Shown here one piece after another: positions 1 through 9,529 of a stretch of DNA of 64,000 nucleotides. A program made the position numbers and the translations under genes. How positions within the stretch are numbered: position 1 is the stretch's first letter; each line of letters opens with the position of its first letter. A model generated the notes under the pieces. The model searched no databases and was not told where the DNA came from. It saw only the letters and a program-made list of their open reading frames with translations. Origin of the DNA: Periplaneta americana (Eukaryota > Arthropoda > Insecta > Blattodea > Blattidae); contig NC_091127.1 in the NCBI RefSeq assembly GCF_040183065.1, positions 108,751,834 through 108,815,833 on the forward strand, in the 5' to 3' direction.

Positions 1-540
1 GCCACATAATGGTTAATTGATTGGAATAGGGTATTGCGAAAGTACGTCATTATTTTATTTATTTTTGGTACAAGTAACATTTCTTTAAGTATTTATTTAT
101 TTTCCCTTGTACCATCAATAAAAAAACAAGTATGTTTTTATTTTTATTTTTTAAATTATAAGTGTAGTTGCTACGACACATAGGCACACAGCACTTTCTA
201 GGCATATGAAATATTTGTAGAAAAACACGATAGATAATCGCAGAAGATAATATTAAAATATATCCTAAACCTTTCACAGATGAAACACCATTAAGTCGCA
301 AAACATTGTCAATTTGCTAGCCACAAATTTGTTAACTGAATGGAACTTAAGAATACTGCGTAGGAACTTACGTCTTTATTGCATTATTGATTTTATTATT
401 TTCGGTGCAAGGAATATCTTTTTTATTTATTTATTTACCTTCGTACTATCAATAAAAACATGTTTTTTTTTAATTATTTTAAGTGGCAGCCTTTGTATGT
501 AAGTAGCCTACTTACGCCGTATTCTGAAGTATAGCTAATT
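1..540. repeat. Diverged direct repeat pair, about 320-bp period
   Basis: The stretch starting at 1 (GCCACA, then TTAATTGATTGGAATA) resembles the stretch starting at 320 (GCCACA, then TTAACTGAATGGAACT). Both continue through a T-rich tract and a shared ATCAATAAAAACA-type segment. A third partial start occurs at about 533. The copies are strongly diverged. I see no coding capacity apart from the possible zinc-finger relic listed separately. Confidence 0.35.
59..205 (-). pseudogene. Possible THAP zinc-finger N-terminal relic
   Basis: Read on the minus strand from the ATG at 205, the peptide begins MPRKCCVPMCRSNY. This resembles the first block of the THAP C2CH DNA-binding domain (M-P-x-x-C-x2-4-C-x-S-N-Y) found in P-element transposases and THAP proteins. 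The following 30 residues keep only a weak VF-like hydrophobic step, and no C-terminal CxxH or AVPTIF-type block is visible before the stop. It could be the first exon of a THAP gene, a degraded P-like element, or chance. The surrounding sequence is repetitive and AT-rich, which favours a dead fragment. Confidence 0.3.
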
Positions 541-752
541 GATTGCAATAAAACACTATTTTCGAACCCGTAATAATTTACATCACTACTCTGAATCTTG
601 ATCTTACCTTTGTGCATGAAGTAATATTGAAAAAATACGCGTTACGTATAACGAAAGCAATGAGCAAACACAATATCACTCTAAAATCTCTCGCCTCCAC
701 TCTGCGTTGCCAAACCTACCCATGCCCCGGCTTGTAACTAAAGAAGGCTCTG
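541..752. other. AT-rich spacer, nothing recognised
   Basis: No open frame, repeat end or RNA-like structure stands out in this short spacer before the fold-back element. Confidence 0.5.
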
Positions 753-1446
753 GCACAACGTAAAAACAATATGTTAATGGCTTATGAGCGAACATGTCAA
801 CGGACCAGTTATTACTACCGGTTCAAGAAATAAGTTGTTTATGATCTCTTTTCTTTGAACGAGATGGCAGTACGAAAATTTCGCACAGATAACCACTTAC
901 ACGGTCGCCATGACAGCTCGATTCTTCCAACAGTTGTTTTCGTTGCAACGTGACGTCATTGATGCCAACGGACCGGTGAGATTCGGAATACGCTGGTGCG
1001 ATTTTTTTAAAGCGCTTCATTTATTGCTGCAGCAAGAAGAGGATCGAAAAAACGCAATTCGGCCAGCTGACTGTAAAATGGTGGACAATTAATATTGGCT
1101 GCTATTACTGGAGTAATAAATTTAACCTTAAAAAACCGAACATGTTAAGTATTTTCGACTGCTATGATAATGACATGAGATTATTAATATTATTAGACGA
1201 TTTTAACAATAATAAACGTTGCTAAAGACCAAAACACCCATTCCGCCATTATGGATTGTGCAGCAAACTCGTAAAGCGATCAGATGCCGAATCTCAGCTC
1301 TGAGCAATCAGATGGCAACACGGCAACGAGTTAGAAAGAGATCTCTTTCTAACGGTGTTCCCAATTTCAGCGATGATGTCAAAAAGCGTATTCCGAATCT
1401 CAACGCTGAGCAATCTCAAGCATCACGGTGTTCCGAATTTCAACGA

Positions 1447-1555
1447 TGACGTCACTGATGCTCCACCGGTGTCGCACAGGTTCCATCGGCTTGTAAGGGT
1501 GATGGCAGTCTCCATCAGCCACCATCAGTGAATCTGATTGGTTCTTATATAGGGC
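1447..1555 (+). promoter_or_regulatory. Promoter-like module: CRE, inverted CCAAT box and TATA box
   Basis: On the plus strand the perfect palindrome TGACGTCA (1447-1454) is followed by ATTGG (1537-1541, a CCAAT box on the other strand) and TTATATAGGGCGG (TATA core 1546-1551). The order CRE, CCAAT, TATA and the short CCAAT-TATA spacing resemble an RNA polymerase II promoter. A related unit at 2997-3190 on the minus strand keeps the CRE (3109-3116) and CCAAT box, but its TATA is altered to TATACA. TGACGTCA also occurs at 951-958 and 2388-2395. Function is inferred from motifs only. Confidence 0.3.
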
Positions 1556-1656
1556 GGAAATTAATAATAACATTGAAAATCGCACCCGAACGGGCAATTT
1601 TAAAATTATAGCTTATTTCTGTTCAGTGGCATAGTCTTTCAGAGAGCTCACTCTCT

Positions 1657-2037
1657 TTACACTTCGAAGTGGTAGGTGTCACACTTTCGTCCACATAGTT
1701 CACACACACAATCTTCTTTCGGGTGGTGCGATTTCTTTTCAACGCACAGTTTACCGTGGAAGCCATGGACTGCCAGGTGCGTCAGTGCATGTCTCAGGTC
1801 GAAATTAGCCTTCTCCCAGCTTCTCTCCACCATAGCTGCTGTTCCATAGAAAGCTGGATCGATTTCTTCTCTCTTCATTTTTCGCTCCTGTATCTCTCTT
1901 TCTGCATTCCCCGTATTGGTAAGGTTACCATGAGAAGAAATTCTATAGGAGGACATGGAATTTAAAATAAGAGGATATAGCTGAAAAAAGGAGGGCTTTT
2001 TAAAAATTGGTATGAACAAAATTAAAGATAAAAACAA
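1657..2037 (-). CDS. Hypothetical protein with C-terminal cysteine cluster, inside the fold-back element
   Basis: This 126-codon frame has a second ATG at about 1956 (MSSYRISSHGNL) that fits the real-looking part better. The residues before it are hydrophobic and come from a T-rich stretch. From there the composition is protein-like: a charged segment (EREIQERKMKREEIDPAFYG), then WEKANFDLRHALTHLAVHG, then a C-terminal DCVCELCGRKCDTYH cluster that could bind a metal. A CAG after a pyrimidine run on the minus strand (about 1980) could be a splice acceptor, so this may be a last exon. I do not recognise the family. The cysteine cluster loosely recalls short microtubule-associated proteins, but too weakly to name one. 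It could be host sequence captured by the element or a small host exon flanked by two insertions. Confidence 0.35.
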   Translation of the reverse strand: MFLSLILFIPIFKKPSFFQLYPLILNSMSSYRISSHGNLTNTGNAEREIQERKMKREEIDPAFYGTAAMVERSWEKANFDLRHALTHLAVHGFHGKLCVEKKSHHPKEDCVCELCGRKCDTYHFEV

Positions 2038-2739
2038 TGGCTCACCTTAGTTTGCTCACTAGTTGCTAGAGCAATATTACATCTGTACCCTACTTATCGG
2101 TGGAGCCCACCTTATGCACAAGAGCCTGAAGAGACAGACTTCTATCTTGTAACAAATAACTATGGAACTATTCACAGGTCATGACCTTGAAATTATATTT
2201 CACTATAATGATACCTCTGAATGTCTCCGTTAGTATGAGATTTCGTTCTTTTGTCCATTGAGCAGATATTAGGGAAAATACTCTCTCAACACTAGACGTT
2301 CTAGCTCGTTGAGCACAGCGTATTCCAAATCTCAGCACTGAGCTACTGAGCAATCAGATGTCATCATGGTGTTCCGAATTTCAGCGATGACGTCATTGAT
2401 GCTCCAGCACTGTAGCAGAACTTCCATTAGTGTGCAGAAGTGGTGGCAGTCAGCGTATTCCAAATCTCACTGAACCGGTGGACATCAATGACGTTACGCT
2501 GCAGCAAAATAGGAACAAAACTGCTGGAAGGTTGGATGGCTATCATGGCGGCTGTAAAAGTTGTTGTATGTGTTATGCTAGCACGATTTTGCTAAATTTT
2601 CATACTGTCATCTTGCTCAAAGGAAAGAGAGTATAAATTATTTATTTCTTGAATCAGTACTAATAACTGGTTCGCTGAAATGTTCGTTCATAAGCCATTA
2701 ACATATTTTTTTTACGTTGTGCACATTACAAACAATACA

Positions 2740-2939
2740 TCTTCTATGTCCGACGTTGCGGGTTCGATCTCGTGCCAGGTCGATGGCATTTAAGTGTGCT
2801 TAAATGCGAGCGACAGGCTCATGTCAGTAGAATTACTGGCATGTAAAAGAATTCCTGTGGGACAAAATTCCGGCACACCAGTAACGCTGATATAACCTCG
2901 GCAGGTGCGAGCGTCGTTAAATAAAACATAACATTTTTA
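2740..2939 (+). mobile_element. tRNA-derived SINE (family A), 12-bp target duplication
   Basis: The insert is flanked by perfect copies of ACAAACAATACA (2728-2739 and 2940-2951). It has a polymerase III B-box, GGGTTCGATCTC, near its start and ends in an A/T-rich tail after GAGCGTCGTTAAATAAAA. The tRNA-like A-box is missing, so it is 5'-truncated. SINEs of this kind encode no protein and are copied by a LINE reverse transcriptase. The perfect duplication suggests a fairly recent insertion. Confidence 0.8.
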
Positions 2940-2951
2940 ACAAACAATACA

Positions 2952-3589
2952 GCAGAACACATTACCATGACACAACAGTGCATGATGTCATTCATCTGCT
3001 AATTTCCGTCATATACAAGAACCAATCAGATTCACTGATGGTGGCTGATGGATACTGCCACCACCTCTGCAAGCTGATGGAACCAGTGCGACACTGGTGG
3101 AGCATCAGTGACGTCATCATTGAAATTCGGAACACCGTGATGCCCTCAGATTGCTCAGCACTGAGTTTCGGAACACGCTCAGTGTTCATCATTTTCCATC
3201 AGTGAATTGACAGACGAATGACATTTTGCATTTTTGTGTCATGGTGGTATGTCTTGCTGTGTTATATGTAATAAGCATAATGTAAAAAAATATATATATT
3301 ATGTTAATGGCTTATGAACAAACATGTCAATGGACCGGTTATCACTACTAGTTCAAGAAATAAATTGCAAAATCTTTATAGCGTAGCGCATTCAACAACT
3401 CGTGATAGCCATTGAGCCTTCCAGTAGTTTTGTTCGTGCTGCTGTGTGAAGTCATTGATGTCCACAGGTAGTCCTCTTTCTGAAGTCTTGGTTTTTCTGA
3501 GTTTTTATAGATGCATCTACACGGTTCAACTTTTCTTTCAACTTTACACATTCAAGCAATGAATGGAGGATTGATCTTTAATATTTATT
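2952..3589. repeat. Solo pieces of the fold-back family
   Basis: The segment 2997-3190 is an inverted copy of the internal unit at 1385-1572, including the TGACGTCA at 3109-3116 and an AACCAATCAG box. The segment from about 3290 to 3480 matches one terminal repeat of the same family (ATGTTAATGGCTTATGA at about 3301). These are separated fragments with no coding capacity of their own. Confidence 0.55.
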
Positions 3590-5050
3590 TATTTATCTAA
3601 TGGCTGATAAATTGATTCATTAATCTTCAAAGAAAACAGCAAGTGAACAAACATTAAGAAACAATTTTTGAGAAAAAGCATCTTCTTTCTGGCTTCCCAA
3701 TAGCGTTTCACTTCTGTGAGTGGCTGTAGGCCAGGACATACTGAAAGGTGGTCAGTCCATCTCTGTATTAGAGTACACAATTTGCAGGATGGTATCATCA
3801 TTATTCCAAAACGAAAGAGGTGTTTCGCCAGTAAATCGCTAGACTAAAGAGTGCGACTACACTTTTTGTTGGCTGAATTGGTATTTTCAGAATTGACTCT
3901 CTCCAGTGCTTCTCAGATGTTCATGATAGGTCTTGCAGATGCTGTTCTTGAATTGCTCTTTTACAGCTATTTTCACAGACTGGAATGACATTGATTTTGA
4001 GTAGGTTAGTGGGAGCTGAGCTCTCTTCTTAGCCAAGGAGTCTGCTTGATCATTTCCGTAGATTGAGCAGTGACCAGGTATCCACTATAGAGCAACTGTT
4101 TTATTGTTTGCTGCAAGTTCTTTTAGCATATCTTGTCAGTCTTTTATTTCTATTGAGCCAGGCTGGAAAGTCTGACTAATTGATTGGATAGCCATTCTAG
4201 AGTCAGAGAGGATAACGGCATTACTGAATTTACCTAAGTGGACTGTGAGTTGTAATGCCACTCTAATTGCTTGGACTTCTCCTTCAAAAGCTGATGTATT
4301 CTGGCTTACAGGGAATAAAATGAAAACAGGCTACTATAGATTCCAGCTCCAGCATTCAAGTGTCCAGCTATTTTGAATCCATCAGTGTAGATGTGTAGCC
4401 AATTTGATCCTGGGTATCTGGTGTGGATAGTCTCAAGAGCCATGAATCTTAAACTTTCCTTGTCAATCTGACTTCTAGTGAAAACGTCCTCAAGAACTAT
4501 GGAGGATCTAACAGTGGTAATTTCGAGAGGGTTTTGCAGATTTAGTAACAGTTGGCTGGTTATTTTTAGATGGAGATTTGATTTCAGCTTGTTTACTGAT
4601 TGAATAAAGCCTACTTGGGCTTTTAGACATCTTTCATTTGTTTTATAACTGCTCCAAAATTCATCTGAACTCTTAAGAAGTTTTTCATGAAGAAGAAGTG
4701 CTCTTTCTTCTATCTGTTTTCTCATGGGTTTATCCCTGTCAGAATCAGCATTGCATCTTTAGATGTTGTTTTAACTCCTGTTAATATTCAAAGCGCTTGA
4801 GTTTTAAACAACTCAAGCTTGTTAAGTGTATTGTCTGAGGCTGTTACAAGTGATTCACAGCAGTAAGTAATATATGGTTCAATATATGATTTGTAAGTGG
4901 ACGTCAAAGTATGCCATGTATAGCCGCACTTACTTCCTAGTAGTCGTCTTAACATATTAAGACGCTTAGAAGCTCAAGATGCAATTTTTTGGGTTTGTAG
5001 CTTCCAGGTTAGCTTATTATCAAATGTGGGGTGCAATGCAGACCTACCTC
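3590..5050 (-). pseudogene. LINE relic: reverse transcriptase thumb, RNase H and zinc tail (I/Jockey-type)
   Basis: Read on the minus strand from about 5050, broken frames give TFDNKLTWKLQTQ and a YIEPYITYCCESL block typical of the end of a LINE reverse transcriptase. A 139-codon open piece follows (4725-4306) that ends in an RNase H start, NWLHIYTDG. Nearer 3600 come fragments of the C-terminal tail (SVCPGLQPL, KRYWEARKKM). Stops and frameshifts are frequent. It is the same family as the better preserved copy at 39054-40235. It is 5'-truncated and inactive. Confidence 0.7.
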
Positions 5051-5180
5051 CTCGTTGGTGCACCCTGGAAACTCTTCACTGCTAAATGGTCTATATTCTT
5101 GGCAAAACAGAGAAAATGATATTTAATATTAATTAATATATTATATACGCAGTGAAGATGATATTCAAACCGGCACACCA

Positions 5181-6922
5181 TGTAGACCAACGAGTTAGAT
5201 ACTATAGAGAGGCTGAAGACCTCTGATAAGCGCTCCCTGCGGAGGCCAACAGTACTATGGATCGTTCCCTACAAAACATGGCGGTCTATAGTACCGCCAG
5301 CCTCCGCAAGGAGTGCTTATCAAAGGTACACTGCAACGAGTTAGATACTTGATCCGAATAAATATTATGAAAACAAATAGTCCTTTAACACCACCTTAAA
5401 CTTATTACAAGTTTGAAATTATGTCAAGTAGTAATTTGGTTATAATGTGGCAAACGGAAACAATGAGAGACTTTGAATAATAAGGTGTCCCGTAGTTTCC
5501 AATGAATACTTTATTTCATATTCTTGTATGATACACTTTCAATAATACTATTTCACAACATATCTAATATTATTATTATTATTATTATTTATTTGTATTA
5601 ATTGTAGACTTGGGCCAGTGGAAGAGCAGGCCTTAACTCTGCCAGGTAAAATAAAACAAATTATTATATTTTTCGGATACATCAATATTTAATTTAAACA
5701 TTTCGCTATAGGTTTTGTAAAAAGCTGATTTATAAATGAAAAAGTAATAATTAAGACTTTAAAATTTCCAAAAATGTCTCATTGCCTCGGATTTAAATGA
5801 AATGTACCGTAAATCATAATATTCGTTGCTGGCTAATTAAACCCTCTCAATACAGGTACCATTGCCCCAGAGAATTATAAGATAAGACGGACTGAGCATA
5901 AGCGAAATATCTGTATTAATAAGTTTGTACCATCAAGAGTTTAGTATTTATTGTGTTTATAGGGCCTACTCCAATTTTCTTTTTATTAATGCGTAGGGCT
6001 CTTTTTGTTAACAAAGAGGAAAGTTGGCACTTTCATCACACACAATTTGTCATTATTGTTCAAAATAATATAAGAACAGTTTTATTCAGCAAAAGCCTCT
6101 GCTTAGTTGCGAGACACGTGTGAGATCAATATTTGTTTCAAATTCTATTAGACTATACGATGTCTCCATCACGCGACAATATTTGTTTCAAATTATATTA
6201 CACTACACGATGTCTCCATCACGCGAAAAGAAGTGTAGCTAGCTGTGGCTCCTGTTGTTTCTGATAACAATGTTAATAATATCTTATCGTTTCAATAAAT
6301 GGGATGAGTTATGATCATGAGTAACTTTCTATTAGTGTCATTCTTTAATTATTATGTTGCATGCTAAGAGGTTATTTGTAGTTTTAATAATTGCAGTTTT
6401 CAAAATTTCTCTGTGTTAATTTGAATTTCAAATGAATTTTTCTCAATAACTTAATTATTGGATTTTTTTAAATTTTCGCCACTTCCTTTCCTATATTTTA
6501 CTCCTGTTAGTTACATACGTCATCTCTCTTGAAATCACCTGGTGAGCACTGAATTACATGATTTCGTATTAGGTTAGACTAGCTGTAAGGTAATTAAATT
6601 TGTGACGAAGTCAAAAAATTATTTATTTTTCTTCTGCCGAATACATTCATCCGTCTTTAGGTGCTTTGCTTTGGTTGCATTGAGTATAGCTTGTAATTTA
6701 ATATCTGGGCTATATTTAGTGAAACTAATAAAACACAGGCCTACAGCTGTTATAAAACGTAAAGTTTTGTGTGTATTTTACTTTTTACTTATTAACATAG
6801 TCCTAATACGTAACTCAATTCACAATAATACTAACCAAAATATGGCGGACTAATGTTCAATTGTCTTCAACTTTCAGAGGTCTACAGCCTCTCTATAGTA
6901 TCTAGCTCGTTGATGTAGACAC
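5181..6922. mobile_element. Terminal-inverted-repeat element, about 1.7 kb, non-coding
   Basis: About 45 bp beginning GTAGACCAACGAGTTAGATA at 5181 recur as a reverse complement ending at about 6922 (start of right repeat near 6875, TCAGAGGTCTACAGCC). Just inside the left end is a hairpin (5224-5320) whose arms begin TGATAAGCGCTCC and end GGAGTGCTTATCA. It is followed by another partial terminal copy at about 5327. The 1.5-kb interior is AT-rich with no recognisable transposase. The class is unknown. Confidence 0.5.
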
Positions 6923-7026
6923 AAAATCTTCGTGCATCTGAATTGAACGCACGTTTTAAATTTGATTCTTTCAATATTCTTCCCAGATTGCATGCGTATG
7001 CACATGGAAAAATGAACTATGTAGAT

Positions 7027-7191
7027 CAGGGCTGGGCGCTAGGAGCAAATCCAAACTCTAAACGGGGATGCTTAATATTCATCCGTCATGGCATCAACGC
7101 TGTGCAATATTTGGCAGGGAAGAAAGGGGTTGAAGAGTAGTCATATGGCTCTCTATGAGAGAGTAGAATTCACTCTTGGTGCCCAGCCCTG
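7027..7191. mobile_element. Small hAT-type MITE
   Basis: The 165-bp element starts CAGGGCTGGGCGC and ends GTGCCCAGCCCTG. It is flanked by 8-bp copies ATGTAGAT (7019-7026) and GTGTAGAT (7192-7199), which differ at one base. CAGGG termini with an 8-bp duplication are typical of the hAT superfamily. It has no coding capacity and would have been moved in trans. Confidence 0.7.
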
Positions 7192-7468
7192 GTGTAGATG
7201 CAGCTTATCTCTCGTGTAGTCCAGATTTGTCCACCTCACATGTGTGGTTCAGAAAAACCAAAAAAACACCGAATTGTTGCCAGAGCACAGAGTACTGCAA
7301 GACTGAAAATGATTAGTTTCAGTTAATTGTGCATGTTTGCGTAAGGAAACAAAAATCAGAATAGCCACAACAATAATCTATAATAAAACTGTACTGGTAA
7401 CCAAAATTTTTCTGGTAATTTTCGTTCTTGCAAAAGTAATTGGTGTTAACATGTATAATTAACTTACT

Positions 7469-7860
7469 ATCCTGAGACCAAAAATCGCATTTTTCAAATT
7501 TTTGTTTGTATGTCTGTCCGTATGTTAATTAACTGAAGCGTCGGCTGGAACAACGTTATAAGTTACATTTGGTAAAATTTACAGGAGCTGCAAAACTGTG
7601 TACACGTACATCGTTGTTCTTATAGGGTAGCAAACTTTTGAGTGGACAGGTTTCACGTACTGCATTAATGGACAGTTACAAGCGAAAGAGTATAGCAAGG
7701 TAACATGACATACAACATTATTACACAGAAACACACTGAATGAAAATTTTGTAACTTACAACGTTGTTCCAGCCGACGCTTCAACTATTCTGAGACCAAA
7801 AAATTGCATTTTTGAATTTTTTTTGTATGTATCTCTGTATGTTTGTTAATAACTAAATGA
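7469..7860. repeat. Duplicated segment flanking a MITE
   Basis: The sequence CTATCCTGAGACCAAAAA near 7469 and its next 60 bp reappear at 7785 as CTATTCTGAGACCAAAAA. This places near-direct copies on each side of the MITE at 7534-7783. It is either an older tandem duplication or part of a larger repeat. Confidence 0.4.
7534..7783 (+). mobile_element. MITE with TGAAGCGTCGGCTG termini (copy 1)
   Basis: The 250-bp element begins TGAAGCGTCGGCTGGAACAA and ends with the reverse complement, with terminal repeats of about 35 bp. The same family recurs in opposite orientation at 13353-13554. Internal shared words include AGCAAACTTTTGAGTGGA. There is no ORF. The target duplication is unclear and the superfamily is not assigned. 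Confidence 0.65.
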
Positions 7861-7894
7861 GGCAGTGGAGTAAGTGAACAGCTTCAAATACTTG

Positions 7895-8086
7895 GAATGT
7901 ACAGTAGTGGCAAACAAAAAAAAGCCGGACTGACCCTTGTAGCTGATTTCAGAGCCTTGTTCACTCCAGAGCATGATAGACTGGTAACTAAAACTTTCGT
8001 GGTTCGAATCCTGCCTGGGAAGGAAACTTTTTTTGTTCCTTATTCAAATTTATTCCCATTATTTTTCGATTGCAGCGATATTTTAC
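7895..8086 (+). mobile_element. tRNA-like SINE fragment (family C), plus copy
   Basis: The segment contains AGACTGGTAACTAAAACT followed by GGTTCGAATCCTGCC, a polymerase III B-box in a tRNA-like setting. A second copy in reverse orientation lies at 8790-8998. The two copies flank the pogo-like MITE. Confidence 0.55.
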
Positions 8087-8088
8087 TA

Positions 8089-8779
8089 CAGTAAAACCCC
8101 TATTAACCATGGTAATGGAAGGAGTAGGCTGAATGGTTGATCGAAAAAATCGGATAATCAGTATCAAAATATTTTCGTAAATTTAGTGAGTAATGCTTAC
8201 ACTTTCGTAATTTTCTCTATGGTCTTGTATTCAACAGGCTAGATAGTGGCTCAGAAGTTCATTAATTTAGGCCTAAGTTTGGTTGTTAACAATGGGTTTT
8301 TAAGAGCCAAGGAAACTCCTTGTAATAGCTGTCTGTGGAAAGATATGGATAGTGGAGGTCTCGTGTTGTAGATTTACATACTTTATACACTTTTTCCTTG
8401 ATTTTTATTAAATTGCACACAGTTATGACTCCAATCTTGTATTCTAAGATGAGCCACAGTTTCTCATTCCCCAAATCACTCAGTTATTTGCACTTATTAT
8501 CCTTAGAATAACACGATTTATTTTGATACTCCAAGAAGACATTTTATATAGAAGTTATACAGTATAACTCGAACATTATATCATACTGTGTAAAGGTAAA
8601 GTCTTATAATAGCCTTCTCTAGAAAAAAATAACATGCTAATAATGTACAATACTTCATAATTATATTTCTATAGCAAAAAAAAAAGAAAAAAAAAAAAAA
8701 AAGAAAGAACCGCGAGAGAAAGACAGTCGGATAATCCGCCAATAGGTTACTAGGGAGACGGATAATCGGGGTTCTACTG
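8089..8779. mobile_element. Pogo/Tigger-like MITE, TA target
   Basis: The left end CAGTAAAACCCCTATTAACC and the right end (reverse complement CAGTAGAACCCCGATTATCC) are typical of pogo/Tigger elements. TA flanks both sides (8087-8088 and 8780-8781). The 691-bp interior has no transposase and includes A-rich tracts near 8675-8705. A second partial copy lies at 62540-62653. Confidence 0.7.
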
Positions 8780-8789
8780 TACTTAATTA

Positions 8790-8998
8790 ACTTATTATTC
8801 CCAGAACATGAATTTTACCAGCAATCGAAAAGTATTGGAAATAAATTTGAATAAGGAACAAAAAAAAGTTTTCTTCCCAGGCAGGATTCGAACCACGAAA
8901 GTCTTTGTTACCAGTCTATCGTGCTCTGGAGTGAACAAGGGCTCTGAAATCAGCTGCAAGGGTCGGTCTGGTTTTTTTTGCTACTGCTGTACTATAAG
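8790..8998 (-). mobile_element. tRNA-like SINE fragment (family C), minus copy
   Basis: This is the reverse complement of 7895-8086, with the B-box read on the minus strand as GGTTCGAATCCTGCC. With the plus copy it forms a 200-bp inverted pair around the pogo-like MITE. Confidence 0.55.
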
Positions 8999-9200
8999 CA
9001 GTAACATGAGCTCCAGCCAGGAAGTCAAAAGGAGGATAGCAATGGCAAAGGAAGCTTTTAATAGAAAAAGGAGCATTTTTTGCAGACCTCTGGGAAAAGA
9101 ACTAAGGAAGAGACTAGTGAAATGCTTTGTGTGGAGTGTGGCATTCTATGGGGCAGAAACACAGTGGTTAATCCTAAAAAATGTGCCAGGGCTATATCTG
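8999..9200 (+). pseudogene. LINE relic, RTE-type reverse transcriptase C-terminal piece
   Basis: Translation gives MAKEAFNRKRSIFCRPL and VKCFVWSVAFYGAET, the thumb-region signature (WSVA-YGAET) of insect endonuclease-reverse transcriptase LINEs. The frame shifts soon after and runs into a microsatellite. Related minus-strand relics are at 22620-23215, 27240-27690 and 63465-63900. Confidence 0.6.
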
Positions 9201-9248
9201 AACAAAAAAATCCACAACACGATATATCACATTTTATTCGTATTTATA

Positions 9249-9249
<1 letters not shown>

Positions 9250-9305
<56 letters not shown>
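9250..9305. repeat. (TAT)n microsatellite
   Basis: Uninterrupted ATT/TAT trinucleotide repeat of about 19 units. It makes the plus frames read as poly-Tyr or poly-Leu, which is an artefact. Confidence 0.95.
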
Positions 9306-9308
<3 letters not shown>

Positions 9309-9529
9309 ATGGTATTATTTAACTTTTTCACTATAGTTTTTCCCCTGCAGCCTGCATACATGGTCATTTAGGTGCTACAGCCTACATGTTAATTCACCCA
9401 TGTCTAAAATTTAAATGACAAATAATACATTAACATTATTAATATTTATTATTTACCTTGTCAAAATAGCTTCCAAATTTCCCTGCTCTCACTGTCTTTA
9501 TTCTCTGATACATGTCGCAATTGTTGATC

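Larger units (their letters stand above)
753..2722. mobile_element. Fold-back element with about 250-bp terminal inverted repeats
   Basis: The left end (753 to about 1010) begins GCACAACGTAAAAA and continues through ATGTTAATGGCTTATGA. It reappears as a reverse complement at 2722 down to about 2470. The two arms stay alignable through a GACGTCATTGATG block and a GGAATACGCTG block. Inside lie tandem-like copies of a unit of about 105 bp (from about 1280, 1385 and 2316) built around TTCCGAAT and TGACGTCA. Between them is about 700 bp of unrelated sequence containing a 126-codon ORF. No transposase is seen, so the element is non-autonomous. No target duplication is evident, because the right side abuts a SINE insertion site. 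Confidence 0.65.

Noticed and set aside
8808-9371. 187-codon plus frame with poly-Tyr
   Set aside because: A chance fusion of SINE, LINE relic and TAT microsatellite sequence.
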